Source: Stictocephala bisonia (taxonomy: Eukaryota > Arthropoda > Insecta > Hemiptera > Membracidae). Taken from it: 64,000 nucleotides of DNA. Under the pieces are notes generated by a model, which saw only the letters and a list, made by a program, of their open reading frames with translations, ran no database searches and was not told the DNA's origin. Positions 52,475 through 64,000 of this stretch are shown in pieces; the first letter of the stretch is position 1; each line of letters begins with the position of its first letter. A program made the position numbers and the translations under genes. Where the stretch lies: contig JAQJVL010000578.1 in NCBI GenBank assembly GCA_035578905.1, forward strand, positions 434,001 through 498,000. Reading direction: 5' to 3'.

Positions 52475-52575
52475 AAACCCATCAAGCAAATTTGTGATGA
52501 ACCTTCCGGGATTAGAACCCGTGAAACTCTACGTATGAACCAGAAGTGTTAACCACTAAGCTGGCAAGAGGCCTA
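52475..52575 (-). mobile_element. tRNA-derived SINE-like copy, family B
   Basis: On the minus strand, CAGCTTAGTGGTTAACAC (box A region) and GGTTCTAATCCC (52519-52508, box B) lie about 27 nt apart. The tail differs from family A. It lies in the phosphatase intron, sense to the gene. Confidence 0.55.
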
Positions 52576-53235
52576 ACAATGGTGATTAGTCATGCAACAG
52601 AAAGATTGAAATTAGTTGGAAATTTGAGGTTTAATTATTTTAGTAAAATAACCGATTAATGGGGAAAGTGACTAACTGGTTAGTTGGCTACTAAAGCTAC
52701 TGTAGCTTTAAAAATGCAATGCACTCAAGTTTTAATCTCTGGTATAAATATAATAATGATTCAATTTATAAAATTTGTATACCAAATTTTTGCTCATTTA
52801 ATTTTGCGTCTCAACATATAAGTTACCAATTTTTATTTTAGTCACAAATATTTTTATTGTGCTTGAAGACGGAAAACATTAATGTTTAGTACTTTTAAGT
52901 CAAGGTGTCATATTAAAATGTTGTACAGTAAAACTATTAAACTTAGAACGTTGAATATTCTTGTATGTTTCAATAAGATAGATTTTTTTAGTATGCGTAA
53001 TTCCTGGAATATTTACTTTGACAAAAAATATCCGAGTATTTGTTATAAATCCTTGCAATCACAGAATTGGCTATCACACAGCCTTCGAAAATAGCTTATA
53101 AATAGAGAATTAACTAATAAGATATGTATTTACAGTGATGGTTACCATAATAGTGTCCTGTGAGTTTATATCAATATGTCAATATGCGCTAAAGAATAAT
53201 TGATGCCCGAGGCCGGCCGAGTCACCGTTCACTCT
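52576..53235. other. Intronic, no gene seen
   Basis: AT-rich. The 52882-53094 frame is not convincing. A short GC-rich block (GAGGCCGGCCGAG) precedes the array. Confidence 0.55.
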
Positions 53236-54023
53236 TGTCACGTCGTGTTAGACTACAGTACGTGTAACGTCGTGTTAGACTACAGCACGTGTAACGTCGT
53301 GTTAGACTAAATTACGTGTAACGTCATGTTAGACTACAGTGCGTGTAACGTCGTGTTAGACTACAGTAGGCGTAACGTCATGTTAGACTACAGTACGTGT
53401 AACGTCGTGTTAGACTACAGCACGTGTAACGTCATGTTAGACTACAGTACGTGTAACGTCGTGTTAGACTACAGCACGTGTAACGTCGTGTTAGACTAAA
53501 TTACGTGTAACGTCATGTTAGACTACAGTGCGTGTAACGTCGTGTTGGACTACAGTAGGCGTAACGTCGTGTTAGACTACAGTACGTGTAACGTCGTGTT
53601 AGACTACAGCACGTGTAACGTCATGTTAGACTACAGTACGTGTAACGTCGTGTTAGACTACAGCACGTGTAACGTCATGTTAGACTACAGTACGTGTAAC
53701 GTCATGTTAGACTACAGTATGTGTAACGTCATGTTAGACTACAGTACGCGTAACGTCGTGTTAGACTACAGCACGTGTAACGTCGTGTTAGACTACAGTA
53801 CGTGTAACGTCGTGTTAGACTACAGTACGTGTAACGTCGTGTTAGACTACAGCACGTGTAACGTCGTGTTAGACTACAGTACGTGTAACGTCGTGTTAGA
53901 CTACAGCACGAGTAACGTCGTGTTAGACTACATTACGTGTAACGTCGCGTTAGACTACATTACGTGTAACGTCGTGTTAGACTACAGCTTGTGTAACGTC
54001 GTGTTAGACTACAGTACGTGTAA
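53236..54023. repeat. 27-bp minisatellite, about 29 copies
   Basis: The unit is TGTTAGACTACAGTACGTGT plus AACGTCG. A subset of units has GCACGTGT in place of GTACGTGT, giving CACGTG palindromes. An apparent higher-order block of about seven units repeats once (53258-53446 and 53447-53640). The 170-codon frame with a 9-residue repeat exists because 27 is divisible by 3. Confidence 0.97.
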
Positions 54024-55050
54024 TTAGTTATATTGAATACCATACAATTATAAAGGTCCAATCTAGTGGACCGTACGTTGCCATTATGAAGAGTTTTTAA
54101 TTAAAAAATTGTTAAGAATTACATTTGAATTTACACTTAATTAACAATAAAAAATATGTATAACAATTATCAATATTGTACAAAAACCAACATATGATCC
54201 ACTAGAATGCTATATATGAATATCACCTATGAAATGATAACCAAAGTGTTATGATAACACCAATATTAATGATGAAAACACATGTTTTTGGCGTTATTCG
54301 TGGATCGAAACACCACACTCAACACCACCAGGCACAATATGGCAACGCCGTAATACTCAAGTTGAAACTTGCCAAACAAGACCATCTGCGGTCATAAATT
54401 ACGCTTCAGTGCACGTTGATACCTGTTTATTTATCAAGTAAATAAAATCACAGGACATTATTATTATAACCAAAACTAACAATAAATTCATATCTTATTT
54501 TTGTTTATTCTCTATTTATAAACCATATTGGAAGGTTGTGTGGTTTCCTAATTCTAAGATTGCAAGGATTAACAGCTCGTACAGGTAAATGTTTTGTATT
54601 ATACATTTGTAGCCATTAGATTGCTTACTATTTTATACATATATATAAAATATTATAAAGAACAACACTTAGCAATTTTGTGTGATGTTTTTAATATTCA
54701 ATATCGATTTCTGTCTCAAAAGACCATCTTCAGTTGTGTAGAATGAAAAATTCTTTTTTCCTTGTTTATCATATTAGAGAATTTTTTTATCATATTAAAA
54801 ATTCCAGGAAGTAGGAATACTATAAAAAACCATGTATTTGAAAAGTAGTAGAAATTTTGACGTTATAGCGTAATGGTTTTTTTGTACAAAGTATTAAAGT
54901 GGAACCTCGTTATTAAAGTATTAAAAATTAGTGTTTTTGTTTTCAAACCGTAATAAAATTATCTGTGACTATAATAATAATGTCTAACTTATATTTTGAG
55001 ACGCAGACTTGAATAAGCTAAATATTGGTACTATATTTTGTTCGTAGATT
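54024..55050. other. Intronic, no gene seen
   Basis: AT-rich with nothing recognisable. Confidence 0.6.
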
Positions 55051-56103
55051 GAATTAATATTAGATTTATACCAGAGGTTCAAAATAAAACTTTTAATTTA
55101 TAAGGGTGGTAACAAAAGTGTTCAATACAATTACACCTCAACCACAACATTTAAGTTTAGTTTTACAGGAAAATTAGGGCTTGCCTGTATATCAAAGAGC
55201 TGAAAGATGTTATTAGAGTCGAAAATGTTTAGGTTGCAATAAAAGCGAGATAAAGACTTTTTAAAAGGTTTTTAATGCTTTTTTAGTTCTTTTCATAAAA
55301 TGACGTTGTATTACTTTAATAGTATTCGTTTGTAATTAATTAACATCAGAACTCTTCGGAAAAGGGTTTTAACATTAATATGCACTTTGAAAGGAAATTT
55401 ATAATAACAGTATTCATTAAATTTAGTTTGTAAATTATTAGTTGGGGGTTGGCCCAACCTCACTCATTTAACAATATCGAACCACAATCCTTGTTAAATT
55501 GTGTTATCTTATATTTCAAATTATAAAGATAATTAATAAATATTATCTTTAATTAAAATATCATATATATTTAATATAATTATATATATTGACATATTAA
55601 TTAAAGATAATATTTATTAATTATCTTTACGATTTGAAATATAAGATAACACAATTTAACAACGATTGTGGTTCGGAACAAAAAACGATATTGTTAAATG
55701 AGTGAGGTTGGGCCAACCCCCAACTAATAATTTACAAACTAAATTTAATGAATACTGTTATTATAAATTTCCTTTCAAAGAGCATATTAATGTTCAAACC
55801 CTTTTCCGAAGAGTTCTGATGTTAATTAATTACAAACGAATACTATTAAAGTCATTTTATGAAAAGAACTAAAAAAGCATTAAAACCTTTAAAAAGTCTT
55901 TGATCTCGCTTTTATTGCAACCTAAACATTTTCGACTCTAATAAAATCTTTCAGTTCTTTGATACACAGGCAAGCCCTAATTTTCCTGTAAAACTAAACT
56001 TAAATGTTGTGGTTGAGGTGTAATTGTATTGAACACTTTTGTTACCACCCTTATAAATTAAAAGTTTTATTTTGAACCTCTGGTATAAATCTAATATTAA
56101 TTC
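55051..56103. repeat. About 1.05-kb near-perfect palindrome
   Basis: GAATTAATATTAGATTTATA at 55051 pairs with the end at 56103. The arms (about 515 bp each) match almost throughout, for example TTGGGGGTTGGCCCAACC on both sides and CATTTTCGACTCTAAT opposite ATTAGAGTCGAAAATG. The central spacer is about 25-40 bp of AT-rich DNA near 55577. Only scattered substitutions and indels separate the arms. No coding frame. Confidence 0.95.
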
Positions 56104-56201
56104 GTTAATATATTTAATACATACAAATATATTAAAGTGTCACTGTAATCACTCGCAAGTGATCGCAGAACATTGTCACCAACTGACAAGTCACTAACTG
56201 A

Positions 56202-56600
56202 CTTAAGAGTCTGCAGAGCTGTGGGCCAAGTTAGTTTTAATAACAATGTTATTTTCGAACCGGACATATGATCACGCGTATCCCAACTTAACAGTTATTT
56301 TTAAACGGATTTTGTTTAAACAAATGTTATTTGCTTAAGAATGAAATCGCGTGTTGGAATTGCTTTGTAAATTGCTAATTAGGTTTATAGGAAAAATATA
56401 AAATATTTAGTTTGAAACTTTTATTTTCGCCTTTTTTCAAAACTAGGCGAATGTATTAAAAATATCAAAAGCAAACCCAATGAGCAATGTGATCACGTTT
56501 AAAATGACACATCATGCACAACTGTTGGCCAATAAATAACAAACAAAATATGGATTCCCAAATAGTATTGTTCTTTTGGGATTAAAATCAACACGACCGA
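56202..56600 (+). mobile_element. Third, diverged and 3'-truncated copy of the 36.5-kb TTAA/TIR element
   Basis: It starts TTAAGAGTCTGCAGAG, then TTATTTTCGAACCGGA, TTTAAAATGACAC and ATATGGATTC in the same order as arm A, at about 75-80% identity. The right terminal repeat is lost after about 56600. Confidence 0.82.
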
Positions 56601-58169
56601 CACAGACATAAATGTTTACCCACTTCCAACTCTCCTAAAGTCTCATATTTAAGAGACTATAAGACTCGTAATATAAATTAATCTAAATCATTCAATCCAG
56701 AAATTTGATACATTTGTACTTTTAAAGTAATTTTAACTGTTGTTTTGTGAGGTCAAAAATCATGAAATTTCCATAAGAAAATCGTGGAGAAAATTATGGT
56801 TAATAGGGTCCAAAACAAATGCAAGAGTCAAGCTTGCTTTCATTCCTTTTTTGGCCATTTAACCAAAAAATTAATAATGATAGTAGCAACTTTTATTCCA
56901 ATTAAACAATACAAGATTGGTCATGAATAGCCAACAAACAATAACTAACAATATAAACGTATACATAAATATATTTCTTTCTTTACTTTTTATTTCATTT
57001 CACTCAGTCAAGCAAATCTTCTAGTGAATTAAAAAGATCCTTTTGTAGATTTTTAAATTTGTTAATAATATTTTTTTTTATTTTTTAATAATTTTGTATT
57101 TTCTTTTTGAACAATTTACTAATTTCTCATAAGTATGAGAAAAATATAGAATATAAGATTTGTTATATTCTATATTTTTGATTTTGTATGAAATTGTTTC
57201 TTAAATTATTATAAGTATTAGTAATTTTAAAATCCGAGATTTTTTTATATCAAAGAAAATTTTGCAATTCCAATTATGTGTAAACTAAATGTAGCAGTAA
57301 TTTGTTTTTTTTTAGTATTGGATAATATTATTTAGTAAAATGTACATTATTGACTATTATAACTGTTCTTTCGTGGATTATGAAAATTATAAATTTATTT
57401 TTCATTTATGTTCCAGCACATGAGTCATTCTGAACACATTTCTCGGTACAATAGACCATTTCTGAACACTACAAAAATGTTAGTCCCGGTAACATCTCAT
57501 ATGTGACTCGTTTAGTTGTTAATTTTTGTATTCTTTTTTTGTGTTAAATATCATTTTTATGTGTTTATATAGTCATATCTTAATTTATATTATTTTCATG
57601 TCACCCTTAATACACTCGTGTAAATACAAATATATATAATTTATGTTTAAAGATAAACTGCTTCTGTACAAAAGAGGAAACGAGCCGCTGTATAAATGTG
57701 GTGGTTGCCGGGAAGGAAGGGGTGATTTACCTCCAGGCCAACCTTCTTCCCCCATCAAGAGAACTCTCCTAACTCAAATATTTATACAACTGAACGATTT
57801 TATTTTGATAATATAAAAACGGTTGGTAGTTATTATAGAATAAGTATACCTATGTTAAATGTATACAGGGGGTAAATTATACTTTATTAATTATTCATTA
57901 TATCAATATGCATTATGTGTGTGATATATTAATATTTTAACAGGTTACATTTATAAACTTTTTTATAACTGATGACTTCCAAAAATATTACAAATGTTAT
58001 TACAATTTTGAATTCTAATTGTATGGTTAGTCAATCTTTTAGCTAAATTGTAATGTATATTTTAGTCATTATTACAAAATATAAAATACAATTATTAAGT
58101 TAAACTATTCAAAATTAAAACTTAGATTTAATTTTAAAATATTGGTCGTTTCCAAAATATATACATGCC
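56601..58169. other. Intronic, no gene seen
   Basis: AT-rich. A GC-richer patch at 57690-57770 has no clear frame. Confidence 0.55.
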
Positions 58170-59940
58170 GTTCACACACGTGATGAAACCTGTACTGTTT
58201 TAGTCACACACGTGATGAAACCTGTACTGTTTTAGTCACACACGTGATGAAACCTGTACTGTTTTAGTAACACACGTGATGAAACCTGTACTGTTTTAGT
58301 CACACACGCGATGAAACCTGTACTGTTTTAGTTACACACGTGATGAAACCTGTACTGTTTTAGTTACACACGTGATGAAACATGTACTATTTTAGTCACA
58401 CACGTGATGAAACCTGTATTGTTTTAGTCACACACGTGATGAAACCTGTATTGTTTTAGTCACACACGTGATGATACCTGTACGGTTTTAGTCAAACGCG
58501 TGATGAAACCTGTACTGTTTTAGTTACACACGTGATGAAACCTGTACTGTTTTAGTTACACACGTGATGAAACCTGTACTGTTTTAGTTACACACGTGAT
58601 GAAACCTGTACTGTTTTAGTTACACACTTGATGAAACCTGTACTGTTTTAGTTACACACGTGATGAAACCTGTACGGTTTTAGTTACACACGTGATGAAA
58701 CATGTACTGTTTTAGTTACACACGTGATGAAACCTGTACTGTTTTAGTTACACACGTGATGAAACCTGTACTGTTTTAGTTACACACGTGATGAAACATG
58801 TACTGTTTTAGTTACACACGTGATGAAACCTGTACTGTTTTAGTTACACACGTGATGAAACCTGTACTGTTTTAGTTACACACGTGATGAAACCTGTACT
58901 GTTTTAGTCACACACGTGATGAAACCTGTACTGTTTTAGTAACACACGTGATGAAACCTGTATTGTTTTAGTTACACACGTGATGATACCTGTACGGTTT
59001 TAGTCAAACGCGTGATGAAACCTGTATTGTTTTAGTCACACACGTGATGATACCTGTACGGTTTTAGTCAAACGCGTGATGAAACCTGTACTGTTTTAGT
59101 TACACACGTGATGAAACCTGTACTGGTTTAGTCACACACGTGATGAAACCTGTACTGTTTTAGTCACACACGTGATGAAACCTGTACTGTTTTAGTTACA
59201 CACGTGATGAAACCTGTACTGTTTTAGTTACACACGTGATGAAACCTGTACTGGTTTAGTCACACACGTGATGAAACCTGTACTGGTTTAGTCACACACG
59301 TGATGAAACCTGTACTGGTTTAGTCACACACGTGATGAAACCTGTACTGTTTTAGTCACACACGTGATGAAACCTGTACTGTTTTAGTCACACACGTGAT
59401 GCAACCTGTACTGTTTTAGTTAAACACGTGATGAAACCTGTAGTGTTTTAGTCACACATGTGATGAAACCTGTATTGTTTTAGTCACACACGTGATGATA
59501 CCTGTACGGTTTTAGTCACACACGTGATGAAACCTGTACTGTTTTAGTCACACACGTGATGAAACCTGTACTGGTTTAGTCACACATGTGATGAAACCTG
59601 TAGTGTTTTAGTTACACACGTGATGAACCTGTACTGTTTTAGTAACACACGTGATGAAACCTGTACTGTTTTAGTCACACACGTGATGCAACCTGTACTG
59701 TTTTAGTCACACACGTGATGCAACCTGTACTGATTTAGTCACACACACGTGATGCAACCTGTACTGTTTTAGTCACACACGTGGTGCAATCTGTACTGTT
59801 TTAGTCACACACGTGATGCAACCTGTACTGATTTAGTCACACACACGTGATGCAATCTGTACTGTTTTAGTCACACACGTGGTGCAATCTGTACTGTTTT
59901 AGTCACACACGTGATGCAACCTGTACTGTTTTAGTAATGA
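58170..59940. repeat. 32-bp minisatellite, about 55 copies, most with CACGTG
   Basis: The unit is TCACACACGTGATGAAACCT plus GTACTGTTTTAG. Variable positions include T/C before ACACA, ACTG/ACGG/ATTG and GAAA/GATA/GCAA. Most units keep the CACGTG palindrome. Near the 3' end a composite with CACACACACGTG repeats. Confidence 0.97.
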
Positions 59941-60680
59941 AACTTGTACCGTTTCAGGTATAGCCAAGGGTTATTTGAATTTATTTATTAATCACAGATT
60001 AATTATATTTTGTATGGAGAAAAATAGTCATTGTTTTTCTATTCTGAAAGAATAGTTTTATTTTATTTTATACGAATAAAAAGGAATAACAGATAAAAAG
60101 TTATAACTAGATCAAGAAACTTATATTGCTCGTTCTAAGTAATTAGGCTACATTTATGTATTATATTCTTTTTTTTCATTTTTCACCTTTTATATCAATG
60201 GTAATTTTGCTCGATATAAATATTGTAAAGTAATAAAAGCTATAAATCCATTTAAGGATTTCTGTAAAATCTCCCAGAATCACAGCCTCTCTCTTTAAAC
60301 GTCCTCCATCAAAAGCATAGGTTGTAACTACTAGGCTACTAAAAGACCCAACCGATATGATTTCTAAATCAACTTTTCAACAGTGTTTTACCGTTGGATG
60401 CTTAAATATCTAAGTTATGATATTAATTCTTGAACATGTTCTGAGATAGGACCGTAACCAGTGCTGTAATCACATGGTTCCAGGATACGCACGGATTTAT
60501 TCTATAGTTATTTTCAGAAAATAAAACCACTTAACAATGGTCTGTTTGATTAAAAGGCTATTACAGTAAACAATAAATTTGTACTGTCAACCAAATGCGG
60601 AGTAATACAAAATTATCTTTACCTGTTCCCGGTAAGAGAACAGAATATCTGGAAAAAAGAATAAAATCCTTTTGTGAATC
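59941..60680. other. Intronic, no gene seen
   Basis: AT-rich with no supported feature. Confidence 0.55.
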
Positions 60681-61302
60681 CCTCTGGTCTGAGGAAGGTG
60701 AGCGTGGTTCACCGAAATCGATCACTTGTACATTTTGTGCTTTTATTTTGCGATATTCGTGCATTTTGCAAGATAACCAAAATTTTTGCTCATTTCATGC
60801 ATTTTCGTTTGCAGTGTATTTGTGCATTTTGTACTTGTGTTGTATTGCATTTGTGCATATTGTGCTTACATTGTAATATATTTGTGTTGTGTGACGTTCG
60901 CTTTTAGTTTATGATAATTTATATCGCGTACATAAACATTGTCTACTCAGTGAAAAAGAGTGTGTTACACTGAAATGAAGTATTTCAATGTACTCGTACC
61001 TTAACTGAGAGAAGAATGTTTGTACTTGTCTCTCTCAGTTAAAAGATTTGTTAAAAGTTTAATCTTTCCTTCTTTCTAGATTCATGATTATTACTCTGAT
61101 TATGTATATCTACCTAGATTCAATATAATAAGTACTAGTGTAGTAAAGGCTTTGCCTCTTTAGTTGTTTGTGTTGTTACGAAATTTTTTCTTAGTGTATT
61201 TAGTTTTGTAAATGTGTGGATAATTTCTTTATCGTTTCCTAATTGTATTTTTTTTTTTTTTTTTGTCTTTAAAGATAATAAAGGTATTTTATTTTATTTA
61301 AG
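60681..61302 (+). mobile_element. Possible retroelement 3' end
   Basis: CTGAGGAAGGTGAGCG...TTCACCGAAATCG at 60689-60720 resembles a small stem seen near the ends of some retroelements. About 550 bp later a poly-T tract is followed by GATAATAAAGGTATTTTATTTTATTTA, a LINE-like polyadenylation and tail arrangement. No reverse transcriptase remains. The call is tentative. Confidence 0.3.
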
Positions 61303-62641
61303 TTTTATCCATGGGATGCAACAGTCAATTCGTTTAGTAAACGTACAAAGTTATTTTGTCGTACAAGTCTCTGAATATACGCCACCATCGCACTTTAAAT
61401 GTACTACTTAAAGGTGACGTTTTATCCTTTTACAAATCTCTTAGGATAATCCAAAAGAAGGGGGATTTTTTATAATACGTGGTTGGGAACTTGTTAAACG
61501 TCTCGAAATCGATATTGTTGTATCACCATGTTCCCGCTCAACTGCAGTAGCAAGAACTGCGTGAAACGAGGGCAAGCTAGTCACAGTTGAAATAATGCAC
61601 ACGAGGAGAGATAATGTGGAAGACTCTCTAACACCAATTAAGTAAATTGATAAATCCTGTAAGATGAATATCATTTAGGAAATTCAATGGACATTGGAAT
61701 AAATTAGTGGAAAGTGATTTGACTTAGAACAGTGTTAACATTCTCCAGTTTTCTTCTTAAGTAATCATTAATCTAGGTGAAAATGAGTTTGTATAAACTC
61801 CTTAACTACTAGATTATAGAGTAGAAAGAATAGAGTATCGAAACAAAAATTGAAATAGGATTACCTTTTCCAAAAATTACAGGTTTGTTATGATTAAATT
61901 GAACAATATTGTGATTATCAAGTGGACCTGGGAAAAAAATACCTATTTATTGTTTGTTGTTGTATAATTTGTATTAAAAAATATATAAAAAGAATAGCTA
62001 TCGAAATACTTTAAATACTTAATTTGATAAGATTCAAATTTTAAATCCAATGGGAAAAATGAAAGTTCTTAATTAGTTTAATCTGCGTAAGTGTTCAATA
62101 AAACTAATAATCGATTTCATGATTTTTAAATTTGTGGAGATTTGCAACGCTTCAAGTGTTACAAAGAACAAACATGTTACGGCAGATATAAAACTCCTGT
62201 CGTAGCCCGTATTTTGTAGTCTACATCTTAGACTTCCAATGTAGGTTTAGAACGTAAGAAACACCCGAAGACGACAGCACTTGTATACCTGTAACTTCAT
62301 GTTACAGAGTCATCTTTGTCCTGTTCACAAGCCTAAACTGTGGTAACTTTGACCTTTTATTTCCCTTGATTTAAAAGGCATTAAAATTCAATTCCTTTTT
62401 CCCTTTCTTTCAGAAAATTTCTCTAATTTTCATTATTACAACACATTCATCTGTGCCAAAGCACACTTACTTTAATGTATTAGATTTTAAATATATCTAT
62501 TTAAATTAAAATCTATTTAAATTAAAATATATTTAAATACACTTACATATTATTGCCTAAAACTTGAAATAATAATTATTTTTAAATATTAACAATACAC
62601 TTGACAAAATGTTCATATAGACGACGGAGTTCCTTACGAAC
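61303..62641. other. Intronic, no gene seen
   Basis: AT-rich. The short minus-strand frame 61441-61674 is unrecognised. Confidence 0.5.
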
Positions 62642-62836
62642 CTAAAACGGGGTTGTCTACAGGTGTGTTCAGACCCCCAAAGGTGAGGACATGTGAGTGG
62701 TCAGACGTTAGGACGACCAACGTGTGCTTAGGATCAGTGGCCTTGAGGACTTCCAGGAGAGCGGCCTCCAGGGCAAGGGTTTCCTCCAAGGCCCGGTGAG
62801 GGTTGTTGATGTGGTGGGCGTGATCTATACGCCCGC
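62642..62836 (-). CDS. Alkaline phosphatase, internal exon with two metal-ligand motifs
   Basis: This 195-nt exon has an acceptor (CTGTCTGAATTAG) before 62836 and a donor (TTAG|GTTCGT) after 62642. The preceding exon must supply one G of a Gly codon. It encodes 64 full codons beginning GRIDHAHHINNP and ending DNPVL. GGRIDHxHH provides the Asp and His ligands of zinc site 1, and TSDHSH provides the Asp-His pair of zinc site 2, in animal alkaline phosphatases (phosphomonoester hydrolysis, usually at the cell surface). Ala stands where vertebrate enzymes have Gly in DHGHH. The stretch between the motifs (ALEETLALEAALLEVLKATD) is the usual helix. The exon joins in phase to 51838-52157. Upstream exons with the catalytic Ser are not in the window. 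Confidence 0.9.
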
Positions 62837-64000
62837 CTAATTCAGACAGAGTATTAAAATGTATTAGTATTTAAAATAAAGATAAAATGTAAATTTATCT
62901 CTGTGATGTAGACATTTACCTAATTTAGTTTTCCCTTAAGATAAAATAACTTTGGTGAGAAGTAGTAATCAAGCTAAAATATGCCTGTTTAAAAAATGTA
63001 TTTCATTTTAATCCAAGTTTGTTATTTAAGAAATATTATGGATAAACATTATAGAATGAAATTCTATGTAGTATCTATTTATTACTTTTTATATCAGAAG
63101 GAAGGAAAAAGAATACTATGAAATTAAAAAAGACCATGAGTTAAAATAAAATACAATTTGATAACAATTGGCCCTTCATTCGTCTGGAAATATAACAAAG
63201 AAAACTAATTGAAGGTGAATGTAACATGCTTTGGGTTAAAATTTTATTTTTAAACACAAGATTCTCCAAAAAATATATTACAGATTAAAAAATAATAGTG
63301 TTACCAGGACATTAATTTCGAGACAATCCACGACAAAATTTAGATAGCCGCGTGCTAGCTAGAATTTGTCAAAAAGCTTACGAGCGTTTATCAAAATCGA
63401 GGCACTGCTTTTCAACGGATATGTTTCGAAATCTTTGCAATAATTAGTACTTAATATTTGGAATAATGACTTATAACTTAACATAGGACTTATTAATAAA
63501 ATGGTCGACACCTCTCTCATTCTCATAAAAAAAAAAGCATTTGAACCTCTCTTTTTAAACAATTAATTCTAATACTGATGAATATTTACCCATCGTAAAT
63601 TTTGTGATTATTAAATAGCTGAGGTTTTGAACTGGAAGACTGAAAAATAATAACCAAACAAGTATATTAAAGTAAATATTTTTTGCTTATTTTTCGAAAA
63701 TAAGGTTTCCTAGTCTCAGGCTTTTTCAAATAGAACACCTCCAATCATGTGTTAAAATTATTTTTTTTAAGTGCAAATCTACAATATTTTGAACAAAATA
63801 TTGTAAATAACAGTAAGCTGTTCTTTGATATTATGGTTGAATAATACTAAAAATGATAATGATGTGGTAGATCAGTGAAAGTAAAACATATATAATCAAT
63901 GATACTATTGTTATATTTTAAACGTGTTTCAGAATTGTAAATATTAGTAAATAGTTAGGTAAATAGAATTTACTTAGCTAATATTATTTACTGAATTTTA
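62837..64000. other. Upstream phosphatase intron, no exon seen
   Basis: The exon at 62642-62836 needs a preceding exon on the minus strand ending in a single G. I find none up to the window edge, so it should lie beyond 64000. Confidence 0.6.

Larger units (their letters stand above)
52158..62641 (-). other. Alkaline phosphatase intron of 10.5 kb
   Basis: The boundaries are GTTCGT at 62641 and CCACAG at 52158 on the minus strand, and the phases on the two sides agree (1/1). The intron carries a SINE-like copy, two minisatellites rich in ACGTG, a 1-kb palindrome, a third copy of the 36.5-kb repeat and a possible retroelement 3' end. Confidence 0.85.

Noticed and set aside
53515..54027. 170-codon protein with a VLDYSTCN repeat
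   Set aside because: The frame stays open only because the 27-bp unit is divisible by 3. It lies in an intron on the opposite strand and shows no coding constraint.
53236..59940. Tandem arrays of 27 and 32 bp as CRISPR arrays
   Set aside because: The units follow each other directly with no unique spacers, and the genome is a eukaryote.

Overview
The window is 64 kb of AT-rich (about two thirds A+T), repeat-dense, intron-rich animal DNA. An arthropod, most likely an insect, is the best guess. The reasons are a CR1/L2-type LINE, tRNA-derived SINE copies, insect-style short first coding exons with long introns, a TATA plus CAGT initiator promoter, and a membrane-type alkaline phosphatase gene. 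The species cannot be read from the sequence. No bacterial gene organisation is present, and most of the long open frames are translations of tandem repeats.

Two host genes can be supported, both on the minus strand. (1) A secreted, cysteine-free, Pro/Ser/Tyr/Asn-rich protein of about 733 residues. Its main exon is 7653-9830. That exon begins at a splice acceptor in the middle of a signal peptide. An 8-codon first exon with a matching phase, a strong donor, an ATG and a TATA/initiator promoter lies about 20 kb away at 29492-29515, and joining the two gives a complete signal peptide. (2) Part of an alkaline phosphatase gene: exon 62642-62836 (Zn-ligand motifs DHAHH and SDHSH) and exon 51838-52157 (THGGED), separated by a 10.5-kb intron, with matching phases at the internal junction. 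Upstream exons lie beyond the right edge. A possible GPI-tail terminal exon at 39615-39733 is weaker, because its phase does not fit directly.

Region by region: 1-7650 is non-coding, with a 57-bp array, two inverted-repeat elements and SINE-like copies. 7653-29515 is the secreted-protein gene. Its intron carries an antisense LINE (11.4-14.8 kb), a 74-bp array (15 kb), dispersed repeats (17-19 kb) and a 4.2-kb 128-bp satellite (21.7-25.9 kb). 29.5-51.8 kb is mostly non-coding, with 32-bp and 40-bp arrays, an inverted pair of about 475-bp TTAA-bounded repeats around a 510-bp GT microsatellite and a foldback element, a SINE, and a TIR element. 51.8-62.8 kb is the alkaline phosphatase intron with its flanking exons. 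This intron holds a 27-bp array, a roughly 1.05-kb near-perfect palindrome, and a 55-copy 32-bp array in which most units contain CACGTG.

The observations most worth following are the 1-kb hairpin and the CACGTG minisatellite inside one transcribed intron, the hidden first exon with its promoter, the inverted segmental pair at 36.5/40.2 kb, and the cysteine-free orphan secreted protein. All alignments were made by eye. Identities and copy numbers are approximate.
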